A stretch of 64,000 nt of DNA from assembly GCA_902506565.1 (NCBI GenBank), contig LR732703.1, forward strand, positions 1,508,525 through 1,572,524. Direction: 5' to 3'. The notes below the pieces were generated by a model. It worked only from the letters and a program-made list of their open reading frames with translations. It was not told the DNA's origin and did not search any database. Origin of the DNA: Burkholderiales bacterium 8X (GTDB lineage: Bacteria; Pseudomonadota; Gammaproteobacteria; Burkholderiales; Burkholderiaceae_C). Positions within the stretch are counted from its first letter, which is position 1. Each line of letters begins with the position of its first letter. Below, piece by piece: positions 55,598 to 63,999 of this stretch. The position numbers and the translations under genes are program-made.

Positions 55598-56380
55598 GTG
55601 CCGAAGGACTACACATCGAGCGTAGTCATTCGTCCAGATCCATACAAAGTGGTGCCGATGTCTATGTTTTTGTCCTTAGTTTGCTTTCTAGCTAAAGCCA
55701 GAGACTTTTTAGTCTGGATCATGGTGGTATTTTTTGCGAGCGTTGCAGTTGCCCAAAACGACGACCTGGTTATAGAGTCTGAGCCGAAGCCAGGAGATAA
55801 ATTAGGACTTCCATATGCCGAAGCCGCTGCGAAGCTCGACGACGACGTAAAAGAACTGCTCGATGGCGTCTTGCTAATTTATCGCTCTCCGGCGTTACTG
55901 GGCGACAGACGGAAAACCTTGCTAGCTATTGGTGCTACAGCCAAAAATCGCTCGTATTTCCCAACAGAAGGATATGTCAAGCCTAGGTTTAGAGATGATC
56001 TTGCGACTGCATTCTTAAATCGTCCAAGCTGGAGTGGTTATTATTTTTACAAAGGTCTAAATCCCGTCAGTAATCGGTGGTCTGTTAAAGTTGAGATACG
56101 CCGAGACGCGAGTAGTAAGGCCGACTGTATCAGCAGCCGCGCGGTTGAAGGATACATGAATATTTACTGGGAGCCGCTTTTCTTCACATCTGCCCATCAC
56201 CATAGCGTGGTTAGATCACAGTGGAATAGGCATTCTGTAGCTGGGGGCCTGCGGGCTCGTCCGTTGACAAAGCTTGGCTCTGGGATTGAGCTGGGCTTTG
56301 TGTCTGGTTGTTTGGTGAGACTTGATTTCAGTGGTTATTACAACGTGGAGGACTTAACAAATGACAGTATTCTCAATTGA
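55598..56380 (+). CDS. Exported hypothetical protein upstream of the RTX protease
   Basis: A 260-residue frame from a GTG at 55598; an ATG at 55658 (MSMFLSLVCFLAKARDF) gives 240 residues and a more normal signal peptide, cleaved near SVAVAQ. The mature part has acidic and basic patches, an SWSGYYFYKGLNP segment, a DASSKADCISSRAVEGYMNIYW segment, and two cysteines that could form a disulphide. GC content is low, as in the rest of the island. It overlaps the start of the RTX gene by 20 bases, so the two are coupled. A partner or protective role for the RTX protein is possible but cannot be shown. Confidence 0.6.
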   Translation: MPKDYTSSVVIRPDPYKVVPMSMFLSLVCFLAKARDFLVWIMVVFFASVAVAQNDDLVIESEPKPGDKLGLPYAEAAAKLDDDVKELLDGVLLIYRSPALLGDRRKTLLAIGATAKNRSYFPTEGYVKPRFRDDLATAFLNRPSWSGYYFYKGLNPVSNRWSVKVEIRRDASSKADCISSRAVEGYMNIYWEPLFFTSAHHHSVVRSQWNRHSVAGGLRARPLTKLGSGIELGFVSGCLVRLDFSGYYNVEDLTNDSILN

Positions 56381-57878
56381 TTCAACGCTTTTTGAAACGT
56401 TATCGGACACCGCTAACGTTAACGCTGAGCAATTGAAAAGCTTTGTGGCGCAAGCTAATAGCAATGTGCTGCTTAATTCGCTGCTTTCAATTGCAGATGC
56501 CCGAGGCGATTTAATAATTAGGGTGGCAAACAGCGAGGAGCTTCGAAACCCAAGTTATGTGGAGGCAGGCGCATGGTTCGACCCATACAAGAAAGCAGAT
56601 GACGGCAAATTCGAGCTCTTGCTACGCCCAGACAAGTTCATCGGCCCCAATGCCAAGTTCAGTCGCTTCAAGCCCGAGCACGGCCAGGTCGATGGCCGCG
56701 AGGTGCGCGTCTATGGCTATCCCAAGCGCAACGAGCTCGACTACCTGCAGGGCGACGCGGTGGCCGACTACCTCGGCACCTGCGCGCTCACCTCGATCGC
56801 CAACCTGCGCACCCAGTCCGGCCGCGTCACCACCGAATCGGAGGTCGTGCGCCTGGCGATCGCCAACGACTGGGCCGTGAACGACCCGAGCCTGCCCGCA
56901 GCGCAGCTGGGCGGCTCCACCGTGAGCGACCAGCAGGCCATCCTGGACAGCTACGGCATCCGCAACGGCGTCGTCGCCGGCTACAACGAGGCGGGCCTCG
57001 CCAACCTGCTGCGAAGCGGCCGCGGCGTGATCGTGGCGGTCAATGCCGGGGCGCTCTGGGACGACGCCGAGTACGTGCAGGGCGGCGGCGTCAATCATGC
57101 GGTGACGCTCACCGGTGCGGTCTACGGCGCGGGCAACGACGGGGAAGCCGGCGAGCTGGTCGGCTTCTACCTCGCCGACTCCGGCCGAGGCAGGGTCGGC
57201 GACATGACCCGCTTCGTCGACATCGAGAGCTTCCGCCGCGCCGCCCGGGTGCCCGACGCTTACGCGATCTATTCGATCGAGCCGCTCAAGCAGTGGGACG
57301 AGGACATCGACGGTACCGGCAACGCCGAGGCCAACGTGCTGGTCGGCAACCGCGGCGACAACGTGCTGGCGGGGCTCGAAGGCGACGACCTGATCGAGGG
57401 TGATGCGGGCAACGACACGCTGGTGGGCGGCAGCGGCAACGATCGGTTGATCGGCGGGGCGGGGGACGACGTCTATGTGTTCGGCGCGGGGTTCGGGGAT
57501 GACCGGATCGGGCAAGGTGGCGGCGGCGCAATCGAAGGTCTCGACGTCATCCGCTTCCAGGACGACATCACCGCCGATCGCCTCTGGTTCGGTCGCAGCG
57601 AGAACGACCTGGAGGTGCGGGTCTTCGGCAGCGACGACCGCCTGCGGATCGACGACTGGTTCCTGCCTCCGGGCGAGGGCGCCGAAGGCTCAGCTGGCGG
57701 CATCACGCGCTTCGAGTCGAGCGACGGCCAAGCCCTGCTCGCACGGCAGGTCAGCTGCCTGATCGAGGCGATGGCGTCGTTCGATCCGCCGGCGCCTGGG
57801 TACACCGAGCGGCCGGCCGGCTATCAGGCGGCGCTTGCGCCGATGCTGGCGGCCAACTGGCAATCAAGCCTGGGGTGA
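56361..57878 (+). CDS. RTX (calcium-binding) protein with papain/C39-like cysteine domain
   Basis: A 505-residue protein. Residues about 130-290 look like a papain-fold cysteine peptidase: Cys141 in YLGTCALTSIANL, His246 in GGVNHAVTLTGA and Asp273 in LADSGRG. Residues about 318-372 hold RTX nonapeptide repeats of the GGxGNDxLxG type (EGDAGNDTLVGGSGNDRLIGGAGDDVY). These bind calcium and mark type I secretion substrates; no N-terminal signal peptide is present. The C-terminal 130 residues could hold the secretion signal. No type I secretion genes are nearby. The first roughly 85 codons are AT-rich like the island, and the rest is GC-rich like the chromosome. Confidence 0.8.
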   Translation: MTVFSIDSTLFETLSDTANVNAEQLKSFVAQANSNVLLNSLLSIADARGDLIIRVANSEELRNPSYVEAGAWFDPYKKADDGKFELLLRPDKFIGPNAKFSRFKPEHGQVDGREVRVYGYPKRNELDYLQGDAVADYLGTCALTSIANLRTQSGRVTTESEVVRLAIANDWAVNDPSLPAAQLGGSTVSDQQAILDSYGIRNGVVAGYNEAGLANLLRSGRGVIVAVNAGALWDDAEYVQGGGVNHAVTLTGAVYGAGNDGEAGELVGFYLADSGRGRVGDMTRFVDIESFRRAARVPDAYAIYSIEPLKQWDEDIDGTGNAEANVLVGNRGDNVLAGLEGDDLIEGDAGNDTLVGGSGNDRLIGGAGDDVYVFGAGFGDDRIGQGGGGAIEGLDVIRFQDDITADRLWFGRSENDLEVRVFGSDDRLRIDDWFLPPGEGAEGSAGGITRFESSDGQALLARQVSCLIEAMASFDPPAPGYTERPAGYQAALAPMLAANWQSSLG

Positions 57879-57911
57879 GTCGGGCCATGGCATCGGGTCT
57901 AGACTGGCCCG

Positions 57912-58481
57912 ATGCTGAACCGACGCCGCCTCATCGCTCTCGCGCTGCCGACCGGCGCGCTGCCTTCTTTCGCCACGGCGCAGGAAGGTGCCAACCCTCT
58001 TCAGGCGCGCATTGGCGCAGGCGGCTGCGTCGTGCTGTGGCGGCATGCGCAGACCGACCCCGGCGTCGGCGACCCTCCCGATTTCAAGCTGGCGCAGTGC
58101 AGCACGCAGCGAAACCTCAGCGCGTCGGGCCGCGCACAGGCGAGAGTGGCCGGCGAATGGTTCAAGGCCCGCGGCCTCGCGCCCACCGCGGTCCTGTCCA
58201 GCGCCTGGTGCCGCTGCAAGGACACGGCCGATCTGGCTTTCGGACGGCACGAGGTCTGGTCGCCGCTCAACTCCACCTTCGGCCCCGCGGACCGCGCGAA
58301 CGAGGCCCAGGGCATCAAGGCCATGCGACAGCGGCTGGCAGGCATCCAGGCGGGGCGCTTCGAGGTATGGGTGACGCATCAGGTCAACATCACCGGGTTG
58401 ACGGGGGAAGTTCCGTCGATGGGCGAAGGCTTGATCGTCGGATCGAACGGACAGGTCTTCGCCCGGGGCATCTTCTCGTAG
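57912..58481 (+). CDS. Exported histidine-phosphatase family protein
   Basis: A 189-residue protein with a signal peptide (NRRRLIALALPTGALPSFATAQ, cleaved near residue 23). The phosphatase RH motif is LWRHAQTDPG (Arg44, His45), and the second Arg is in RNLSASGRAQA (Arg67). The late catalytic His is His156 in WVTHQVNITG. Such short periplasmic forms resemble the SixA/Ais-like branch and remove phosphate from small molecules or sugars; the substrate is unknown. It starts 33 bases after the RTX gene. Confidence 0.85.
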   Translation: MLNRRRLIALALPTGALPSFATAQEGANPLQARIGAGGCVVLWRHAQTDPGVGDPPDFKLAQCSTQRNLSASGRAQARVAGEWFKARGLAPTAVLSSAWCRCKDTADLAFGRHEVWSPLNSTFGPADRANEAQGIKAMRQRLAGIQAGRFEVWVTHQVNITGLTGEVPSMGEGLIVGSNGQVFARGIFS

Positions 58482-58719
58482 CCGGTTGCTCGCCGTTCAC
58501 CTGATCCCATCGCATCGCATCGCAGAGCATCGAACGAAGAAGGTGCAAGCCGGGCGCAGCGCATGCTGTCGCAAGTCGCAAGTCGCGAAAAGGTCGTGAA
58601 AGCGTCAGGCATCGGCCATGCGGCGCGGGCAGGTGTCGCCGAACAATCGTCCTGAACGCAGCCGCTTCGAGGTGACCAAGCCAGGTCACCGGCACGCTGC
58701 CAAGTGCCCGGGAGGCCCG

Positions 58720-59346
58720 ATGGACCATTCACGCCAACGCGGATCGATGCGCGAGGTCGCGCCTCTCGACGGCAAGACCACCCACGAAGAGTTGCGGTCC
58801 GACGGCTTCTGGAATGCCGGTGAGGCCGTCGACGAGCACGGAAGATGGACCGGTCTCGCGCCCGGCCGCATCATGCTGGTGGCCACTGCCAAGACCATGG
58901 CTTCGACCTGGATCGCGAAGAAGCAGACGGTCGCCGAACTCAAGCTCACCAAAGGGTCGCTCAGCGATTTCGCCAACGAAGCGCTGGCGAAGCTGCTTGC
59001 GCCCTACAGGCCCGGCATCGACATCGAACTCAGCGCCTATTGCATGGCCCCGAAGGGATTTGCCATCGGCTCGGCACTGCTCGTCGCTCGCGACCTCGTG
59101 ATGCGATGGCCGGAGCTTTATCCCTTACATCAAGCCTTCAATGACTGCGCGCCTTCGGCGAGCTTTCGCCATCGTCAACCGGTCAGTACCCTGGCTCGGG
59201 GGTCCGGCGAGATCGTCCTCATCGACATCGACAACGACAAGGACACCGATGCGAAAGTCGCGGTCGTGCGGGAAAGACTGCCCGACGGGGTCGTTCTCGG
59301 CAGCTCGGCAGAGTTTCTGGCATCGAGCCTGTGGAAGGAAGCGTGA
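58720..59346 (+). CDS. Hypothetical protein, first of a coupled pair
   Basis: A 208-residue protein from the ATG at 58720, behind a good ribosome site (GGGAGGCCCG). The longer frame upstream is basic and not protein-like. Visible features are RIMLVATAKTMASTWIAKKQ, a hydrophilic middle, and SGEIVLIDIDNDKDTDAKVAVV near the C-terminus. There is no signal peptide or membrane segment. I do not recognise a family. Its TGA overlaps the ATG of the next gene by one base, so the products are made together. Confidence 0.6.
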   Translation: MDHSRQRGSMREVAPLDGKTTHEELRSDGFWNAGEAVDEHGRWTGLAPGRIMLVATAKTMASTWIAKKQTVAELKLTKGSLSDFANEALAKLLAPYRPGIDIELSAYCMAPKGFAIGSALLVARDLVMRWPELYPLHQAFNDCAPSASFRHRQPVSTLARGSGEIVLIDIDNDKDTDAKVAVVRERLPDGVVLGSSAEFLASSLWKEA

Positions 59347-59981
59347 TGCAACGATCGACCCAACGAACGACCGACGGGCTTCATCCGGTCACCATCGAGC
59401 CAGACGTCGCACACACGGAAATCACGATCGGCCATGCCGTCTACACGATCGATCTTCGAACGGCGGGCATCTGCGTCAGCTTGAGCGATGAGCAGATCGT
59501 GCTGGTGTGCGAATCGATGATGGAGCGGACGGGAAGAGTGGGCTTGAGCCATGTGTTCTACGCAAGCCGGCCTGCTTTCAGAAGAGCTCTCTTTTCGAAG
59601 ACCGGGACCTTTCGAAAGAAAAGAAACGCCCTGAATGCGGCGCAGCTCGTGGACATCCTGGCGCCTGCGGCCGTGGCGGACGACGACGATCTCTTCTACG
59701 AAGATGAAGACATCCGGCCGGTGTTGAACCTCTACTTCCGCGGAGAGAAGTCGCGCAAGCGAGCCCAGAAGTTCCTCGACCTGATGCGGCAAAGCGACTT
59801 TGCGAAACGAATCAAGGTCGCGGAGGATCCCAGAGACTGCGAAGAAAAAACCTGGCTCGTGATCGATCGCCGGGGGACGAGCTTGGACGCCTTGAAGGCC
59901 TTCTCGCAACTCAGGGCGACGCCTTATGACGAGCAGCAGGAGACGCCCGGCATCCAGCGCCAGAGCCTCATCGTCTATTAG
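59346..59981 (+). CDS. Hypothetical protein, second of a coupled pair
   Basis: A 211-residue protein whose ATG overlaps the upstream stop (TGATG at 59344-59348). It has a beta-rich start (HTEITIGHAVYTIDLRTAGI), a basic middle (KTGTFRKKRNALN), a very acidic patch (VADDDDLFYEDEDIRP) and an LYFRGEKSRKRAQKFLDLMRQ segment. No signal peptide, no membrane segment, no recognised motif. A two-gene unit of unknown proteins ending at a convergent neighbour may be a small accessory module, but no function can be assigned. Confidence 0.6.
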   Translation: MQRSTQRTTDGLHPVTIEPDVAHTEITIGHAVYTIDLRTAGICVSLSDEQIVLVCESMMERTGRVGLSHVFYASRPAFRRALFSKTGTFRKKRNALNAAQLVDILAPAAVADDDDLFYEDEDIRPVLNLYFRGEKSRKRAQKFLDLMRQSDFAKRIKVAEDPRDCEEKTWLVIDRRGTSLDALKAFSQLRATPYDEQQETPGIQRQSLIVY

Positions 59982-60106
59982 CGGCCCGCGTTGCGTCATC
60001 GGCGAGAAAAGAGCGATGTACATGCCTGGCAACCACATCGGCCTCGACCTGTTGACGGCATTGCCGCCGTCACCCTGACGCGCGGGCCGGTCCGGCTCAT
60101 CCCGGA

Positions 60107-60745
60107 TCAGGCGGCCGGTCGCTCGCCCGACGAGATGGCGGTCGCCAGGTTCCGCCGCGCTTGCGCCTCCAGCCGCTCGCGCATCGGCGCCGTGCGATAG
60201 AGCGGGGCTCGCGCCAGGAAGCGCCCCAGGATGCCTTGCCGTCTCGGCTCGAAGATGTCGGGTGCGATGTGCGCGTACTCGTGTCGGATCTGCCGCTCGT
60301 ATTCGGCGAAACGCGCCGTGTCGGCGCCGAGGATCGCCAGGTCGATATCGATCAGCAGCTCGGCATCCGCTCCCTCGGGCAATACGTCGTGGCAGGTCGC
60401 CATGACCAGCCGGTGGACCCGCGCTGCCTGCTCGCGCGCAACACCGGCGTCGATCATGGCCTGGGCCGCCCAGTCGGCGCTTCGCTGTTCGTTGTCGCCG
60501 CGGTGCACGTCATAGAACGCATCGTGGAACCAGAGCGCGAGCGCCACCTCCGCAGGTCGCTCGGCCGCCGCGGCTTCCCGCGACAGGTGATCGAGGCATT
60601 CGCCGAGGTGCTGGAGCGTGTGATAGGCCCGGTGCGGCTCGGAGTAGGCAGCGCACAGCGCATCGAACAGGCCATCGTCGGGGCTGTCCACGCCGAGCGC
60701 GTGCCAGGCACCCAGCCAGTTCGCATGAAGTTCGCCTGGCGTCAT
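60107..60745 (-). CDS. Predicted HD-superfamily metal-dependent phosphohydrolase
   Basis: A 212-residue protein. The HD-type residues are His42 and His46 in YHTLQHLGECL and His74-Asp75 in LWFHDAFYD; a later Asp lies in LIDIDLAILG. This pattern is that of the COG4339-type family, found widely beside other housekeeping genes, with substrate unknown. Its ATG at 60745 overlaps the mltB stop by one base, so it is translated with mltB. Confidence 0.85.
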   Translation of the reverse strand: MTPGELHANWLGAWHALGVDSPDDGLFDALCAAYSEPHRAYHTLQHLGECLDHLSREAAAAERPAEVALALWFHDAFYDVHRGDNEQRSADWAAQAMIDAGVAREQAARVHRLVMATCHDVLPEGADAELLIDIDLAILGADTARFAEYERQIRHEYAHIAPDIFEPRRQGILGRFLARAPLYRTAPMRERLEAQARRNLATAISSGERPAA

Positions 60746-61809
60746 CAGAGGTCCATCGCGCTGCGAACTTCGCGCCCGAGGTCGATCACGGACATCGCGT
60801 AGTAGCTGCTCCAGTTGTAGCGCGTGATGACATAGAAGTTGCTGGTGCCGGCAACATAGGTCGGTGCCTGGCCGCCGTTCTGCAGTTCGATCAAGGCCAG
60901 CAGCCCGCCATGCTTCTGGGCATCGGCTTCGAGCACGGCGCCGCTCGCGACGAAAGCATCGGCGCTGAAGGTCGGCAGGATATCGGGCGCCATCAGCAGG
61001 TCCATGCGAAGCCTGACCGTGTCGAAGCCGACCGGGAAGAAGGCGGGCATGCCGGGCGTCCAGCCGAAGGCCTTGAAGTAGTTCGCGACCGAGCCGATCA
61101 CGTCGGTCGGGTTGTCGACCAGGTCGATGCGGCCGTCGCGGTCGAAATCGATCGCGTACTTGGCCAGGCTGCTCGGCATGAACTGCGGCATGCCCATCGC
61201 ACCGGCGTAGCTGCCGAGCGGAACCATCGGGTCCTCGGCGGTGCGGCTTTCGGTGCTGAGGAAGCTTTCGAGTTCGCCGCGAAAGAACTCGCGGCGTGCG
61301 GCCGCACGCGGATGCGCATCCGGGAAGTCGAAGGACAGCGTGGCGAGCGCGTCGATCACCCGGAAGCTGCCCATGTTGCGGCCGTAGATGGTCTCGACGC
61401 CGATGATGCCCACGATGATCTCGGCCGGCACGCCGAACTCGGCTTCGGCGCGCTGAAGCGCGGCCGCGTTGGCACGCCAGAAGCGAACCCCGGCCGCGAT
61501 GCGCACCGGGTCGATGAAGCGGGCGCGGTAGGCGGCCCAGTTCTTGGCGCTCGGCGTGGCCGGCGGCAGCATGAGCCTCGGCACGTTCGGCAGGAAGCGG
61601 GCACGGCCGATGGTGCTGCGGACCCAGTCGCGGTCGAGGTTGCGTCGGGCCGCGATCTCGTCGGCAAAGCGCATGGCGTCGTCGCGGGTGGCGTAGGGCG
61701 CGGCACCGCGCACGGGGCTCGGCCGGCGATCGCTGGATTGCGCCGCGGCCGGCAGTGCCAAAGCGGACAGAAGCAACGCCGCCCAGCACAGTGACAAGGA
61801 AATTCTCAT
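60745..61809 (-). CDS. mltB: Membrane-bound lytic murein transglycosylase B-type (MltB)
   Basis: A 354-residue exported enzyme that cleaves peptidoglycan glycan chains. The signal peptide covers about residues 1-23 (SLCWAALLLSALALPAAAQ). There is no lipobox Cys in the signal, so this is a soluble rather than lipidated MltB. The catalytic Glu139 lies in GIIGVETIYGR, and the family regions SYAGAMGMPQFMPSS and FDRDGRIDLVDNPTDVIGSVANYF are present. It starts 4 bases after the stop of the transglutaminase gene and shares a one-base overlap with the HD gene, so all three look like one operon. Confidence 0.93.
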   Translation of the reverse strand: MRISLSLCWAALLLSALALPAAAQSSDRRPSPVRGAAPYATRDDAMRFADEIAARRNLDRDWVRSTIGRARFLPNVPRLMLPPATPSAKNWAAYRARFIDPVRIAAGVRFWRANAAALQRAEAEFGVPAEIIVGIIGVETIYGRNMGSFRVIDALATLSFDFPDAHPRAAARREFFRGELESFLSTESRTAEDPMVPLGSYAGAMGMPQFMPSSLAKYAIDFDRDGRIDLVDNPTDVIGSVANYFKAFGWTPGMPAFFPVGFDTVRLRMDLLMAPDILPTFSADAFVASGAVLEADAQKHGGLLALIELQNGGQAPTYVAGTSNFYVITRYNWSSYYAMSVIDLGREVRSAMDL

Positions 61810-61813
61810 GGTT

Positions 61814-63814
61814 TCATTGTGCAGGTCGCGGCCACGGCAGTCGGCGGAATTCGGCGCGCAGCGCGGGCAGGGCCAGGCCCGAGTCGCGGGCATAGCGCTG
61901 CGCCTCCAGCTCGAGCAGCCATTCGCGCGCGGGTCGCGCAGCGTCGCCGAACCGGGCCGCGAGCCGTTCGGCCATCTCGCGCGGCGGAGTGGCATCGGTG
62001 AGCTCGATGCCGGCTCGTCGCAGCTTCAGGCGCGCCTGTGCCAGAAGCCGCAGCCAGGGGTCGTGCTGGCTGCGCTCCCACAAGGTCCAGCCGGCGCCCG
62101 CGAGACTGACCAGCACCACCAGGGCCAGCAGCACCAATGCCAGGTCCTGCAGGCTCGGCGACTCGAAACCGAGCGACTTCAAGAGGTCGAACTGGCGCTG
62201 CTGGGTGTAGTTGAGCACCCATTGGTTCCAGCGGTTGTTCATCGCCTCCCAGGCGTTGCGCAGGTTTTGCGCCAGGGTCGGGCTCATCGCGCCGATGGCG
62301 CCTGCGAAAAGGCCGGGCTGCGGCGCGAGCCGGCGAAAGAGCCCGATGCGATCCGGCGAGATCGCACCGGTCGGGTCGACCCGCATCCAGCCGGTGCCCT
62401 CTTGCCAGACCTCGGCCCAGGCATGGGCATCGCTTTGCCGCAGGACCCAGAACTTGTCGACATCGTTGGCTTCGCCGCCCTGGTAGCCGGTCACGATGCG
62501 GGCCGGCACGCCCGAGGCACGCATCAGCACCACGAAGGCCGAGGCGATGTGCTCGCAGAAGCCGGCCTTCTGGTTGAACCAGAATTCGTCCGCGGTGTCC
62601 GCGGCGTACAGGCCCGGTTCGAGCGTGTAGCTGTAGCCACCGGTCCGAAGGCGGGTCAGCGCCGCCTGCACGAAGCCGCGGGTGCCGGCGCTCGCGATCG
62701 TTGGGTCGGCGCGCAACTGAGCTGCCAGCTCTGCCGTGCGCGGATTGGTCCCCGGCGGCAGCGCCAGGTAGGCCTGCAGGGCGCCGTTGCGGCGCTGCGG
62801 TCCGCTTTCGAATTGCGGATAGCTCACGGCTTCGTAGCGCACCAGGTCGCCGATCGGGCGGTTGGTGATCCACTGCAGTTCGGCCGTGCCATAGACCTCG
62901 TAGCCCGGCAGTTCGGGCGCCGCCTGTGCCGCGTCGAGCGCCAGCAGCCATGGACGATTGCTCGGCTCCAGCGTGACCCGGTAACGCACCGGCTCGCCTT
63001 GAACGCGCAAGCCCGGGATGCTTCGGCCGCGCGGAAAGCGGGGCGGCGCGGTCCATTCGCGGCCATCGAATTCCGACAGCACCGGGCCCCGAAAGTACAG
63101 CTGCTCGCGTGGCGGCGGCGGCCGTCCGAGGAAGTCGATGCGTGCCGCGATGCCGTCGTCGAGCGCCAGCTTGGCGATGTTGCCGACGGTCATCGAGTTG
63201 GACAGGCCCGAGCGGCCGGTGACGTTGTCGTTCGGCGTGCCCCAGAGCGGCGCCAGTCTCGGAAAGAGCAGGAAGAGCGCCAGCATGATCGGAAGCCCGA
63301 GCAGCGCCATGAAGCCCGCGGTGCGCCCCGCCTGCATCAGGGGCGGCCGGCCGACCGGCATGTGCGCGTTGACCAGCGCGGTCAGCAGGCCGAGCAGGGC
63401 CAGCAGCATCGCCAATGCGGTGAGCAGCGACTGCGAGAAGAAGAAGTTGGTGAGCATCGTGAAGAAGCCCAGGAAGAACACCACGAAGGCGTCGCGCCTC
63501 GCGCGCAGTTCCAGGGTCTTCAAGGCCAGCAGGATCACCACCAGCGTGACGCCGGCATCCCGGCCGAGCAGCGTCCGATGCGTCGCGAAGGTGGCGGCGA
63601 GGGCCACGCCGAGCAACGCGACCCGCCACCAGCGGCCCGGCAGCGGCCGGCCCTGCATCGCGAGCGCGCCGCGCCAGAGCAGCACGCCGAGCGCGAGCAG
63701 GCTGCACCACCAGGGCAGGTTCGGCGATTGGGGCAGCACGATCAGCGCCACCACGCCGAGCAGGAACAAGGTGTCGCGGCTTTCGCGCGGCAAGGCGTTC
63801 AGGCGGGCCTGCAT
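61814..63814 (-). CDS. TgpA-like membrane transglutaminase (DUF3488 domain)
   Basis: A 666-residue membrane protein. I use the ATG at 63814, which overlaps the upstream DUF58 stop as TGATG; ATG 63820 adds two residues. Six or so hydrophobic segments lie in the first 200 residues, followed by a periplasmic transglutaminase domain (Cys420 in KAGFCEHIASAF; His in SDAHAWAEVW; Asp in RVDPTGAIS), then a final membrane segment (LALVLLALVVLVSLAGAGW) and a cytoplasmic tail. In Pseudomonas the equivalent TgpA is important for viability. It is next to the DUF58 gene upstream and mltB downstream. Confidence 0.9.
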   Translation of the reverse strand: MQARLNALPRESRDTLFLLGVVALIVLPQSPNLPWWCSLLALGVLLWRGALAMQGRPLPGRWWRVALLGVALAATFATHRTLLGRDAGVTLVVILLALKTLELRARRDAFVVFFLGFFTMLTNFFFSQSLLTALAMLLALLGLLTALVNAHMPVGRPPLMQAGRTAGFMALLGLPIMLALFLLFPRLAPLWGTPNDNVTGRSGLSNSMTVGNIAKLALDDGIAARIDFLGRPPPPREQLYFRGPVLSEFDGREWTAPPRFPRGRSIPGLRVQGEPVRYRVTLEPSNRPWLLALDAAQAAPELPGYEVYGTAELQWITNRPIGDLVRYEAVSYPQFESGPQRRNGALQAYLALPPGTNPRTAELAAQLRADPTIASAGTRGFVQAALTRLRTGGYSYTLEPGLYAADTADEFWFNQKAGFCEHIASAFVVLMRASGVPARIVTGYQGGEANDVDKFWVLRQSDAHAWAEVWQEGTGWMRVDPTGAISPDRIGLFRRLAPQPGLFAGAIGAMSPTLAQNLRNAWEAMNNRWNQWVLNYTQQRQFDLLKSLGFESPSLQDLALVLLALVVLVSLAGAGWTLWERSQHDPWLRLLAQARLKLRRAGIELTDATPPREMAERLAARFGDAARPAREWLLELEAQRYARDSGLALPALRAEFRRLPWPRPAQ

Positions 63815-63999
63815 CAACATAGCGCCAGCGCCTCTAGGCAGCGGCGGCGATGCGCCTCGCCCTTTGCGGGCGCGATCGAGCGGCCGCCTGCGCGCAGGCC
63901 ATAGTCGATGTCGAGCCGGTCGGCCACCAGCACCCAGGCGCAGAGCCGCGACAGCCGTGCCTCGGGATCCGAGAGGCCGCTTGTCTGCGCGTCGAGCCA
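63814..63999 (-). CDS. C-terminal end of a DUF58-domain protein (partial)
   Basis: The minus strand entering from the right edge reads 61 codons to the TGA at 63816-63814. The end shows the typical DUF58 tail: DIDYGLRAGGRSIAPAKGEAH followed by RRRCLEALALC. DUF58 proteins accompany MoxR-type ATPases and TgpA-type transglutaminases. The stop overlaps the TgpA-like start by one base. The rest of the gene lies outside the window. Confidence 0.85.
   Translation of the reverse strand, partial: WLDAQTSGLSDPEARLSRLCAWVLVADRLDIDYGLRAGGRSIAPAKGEAHRRRCLEALALC

Noticed and set aside
58505..58590. Short tandem-like repeats (CATCG and AAGTCGC units) before the hypothetical pair
   Set aside because: Only two to three imperfect units each; too short to call a repeat array, and no sign of CRISPR spacing.
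60053..60072. TGACGGC/GCCGTCA hairpin between convergent genes
   Set aside because: 7-bp stem without a T-run; possible terminator but too weak to annotate.
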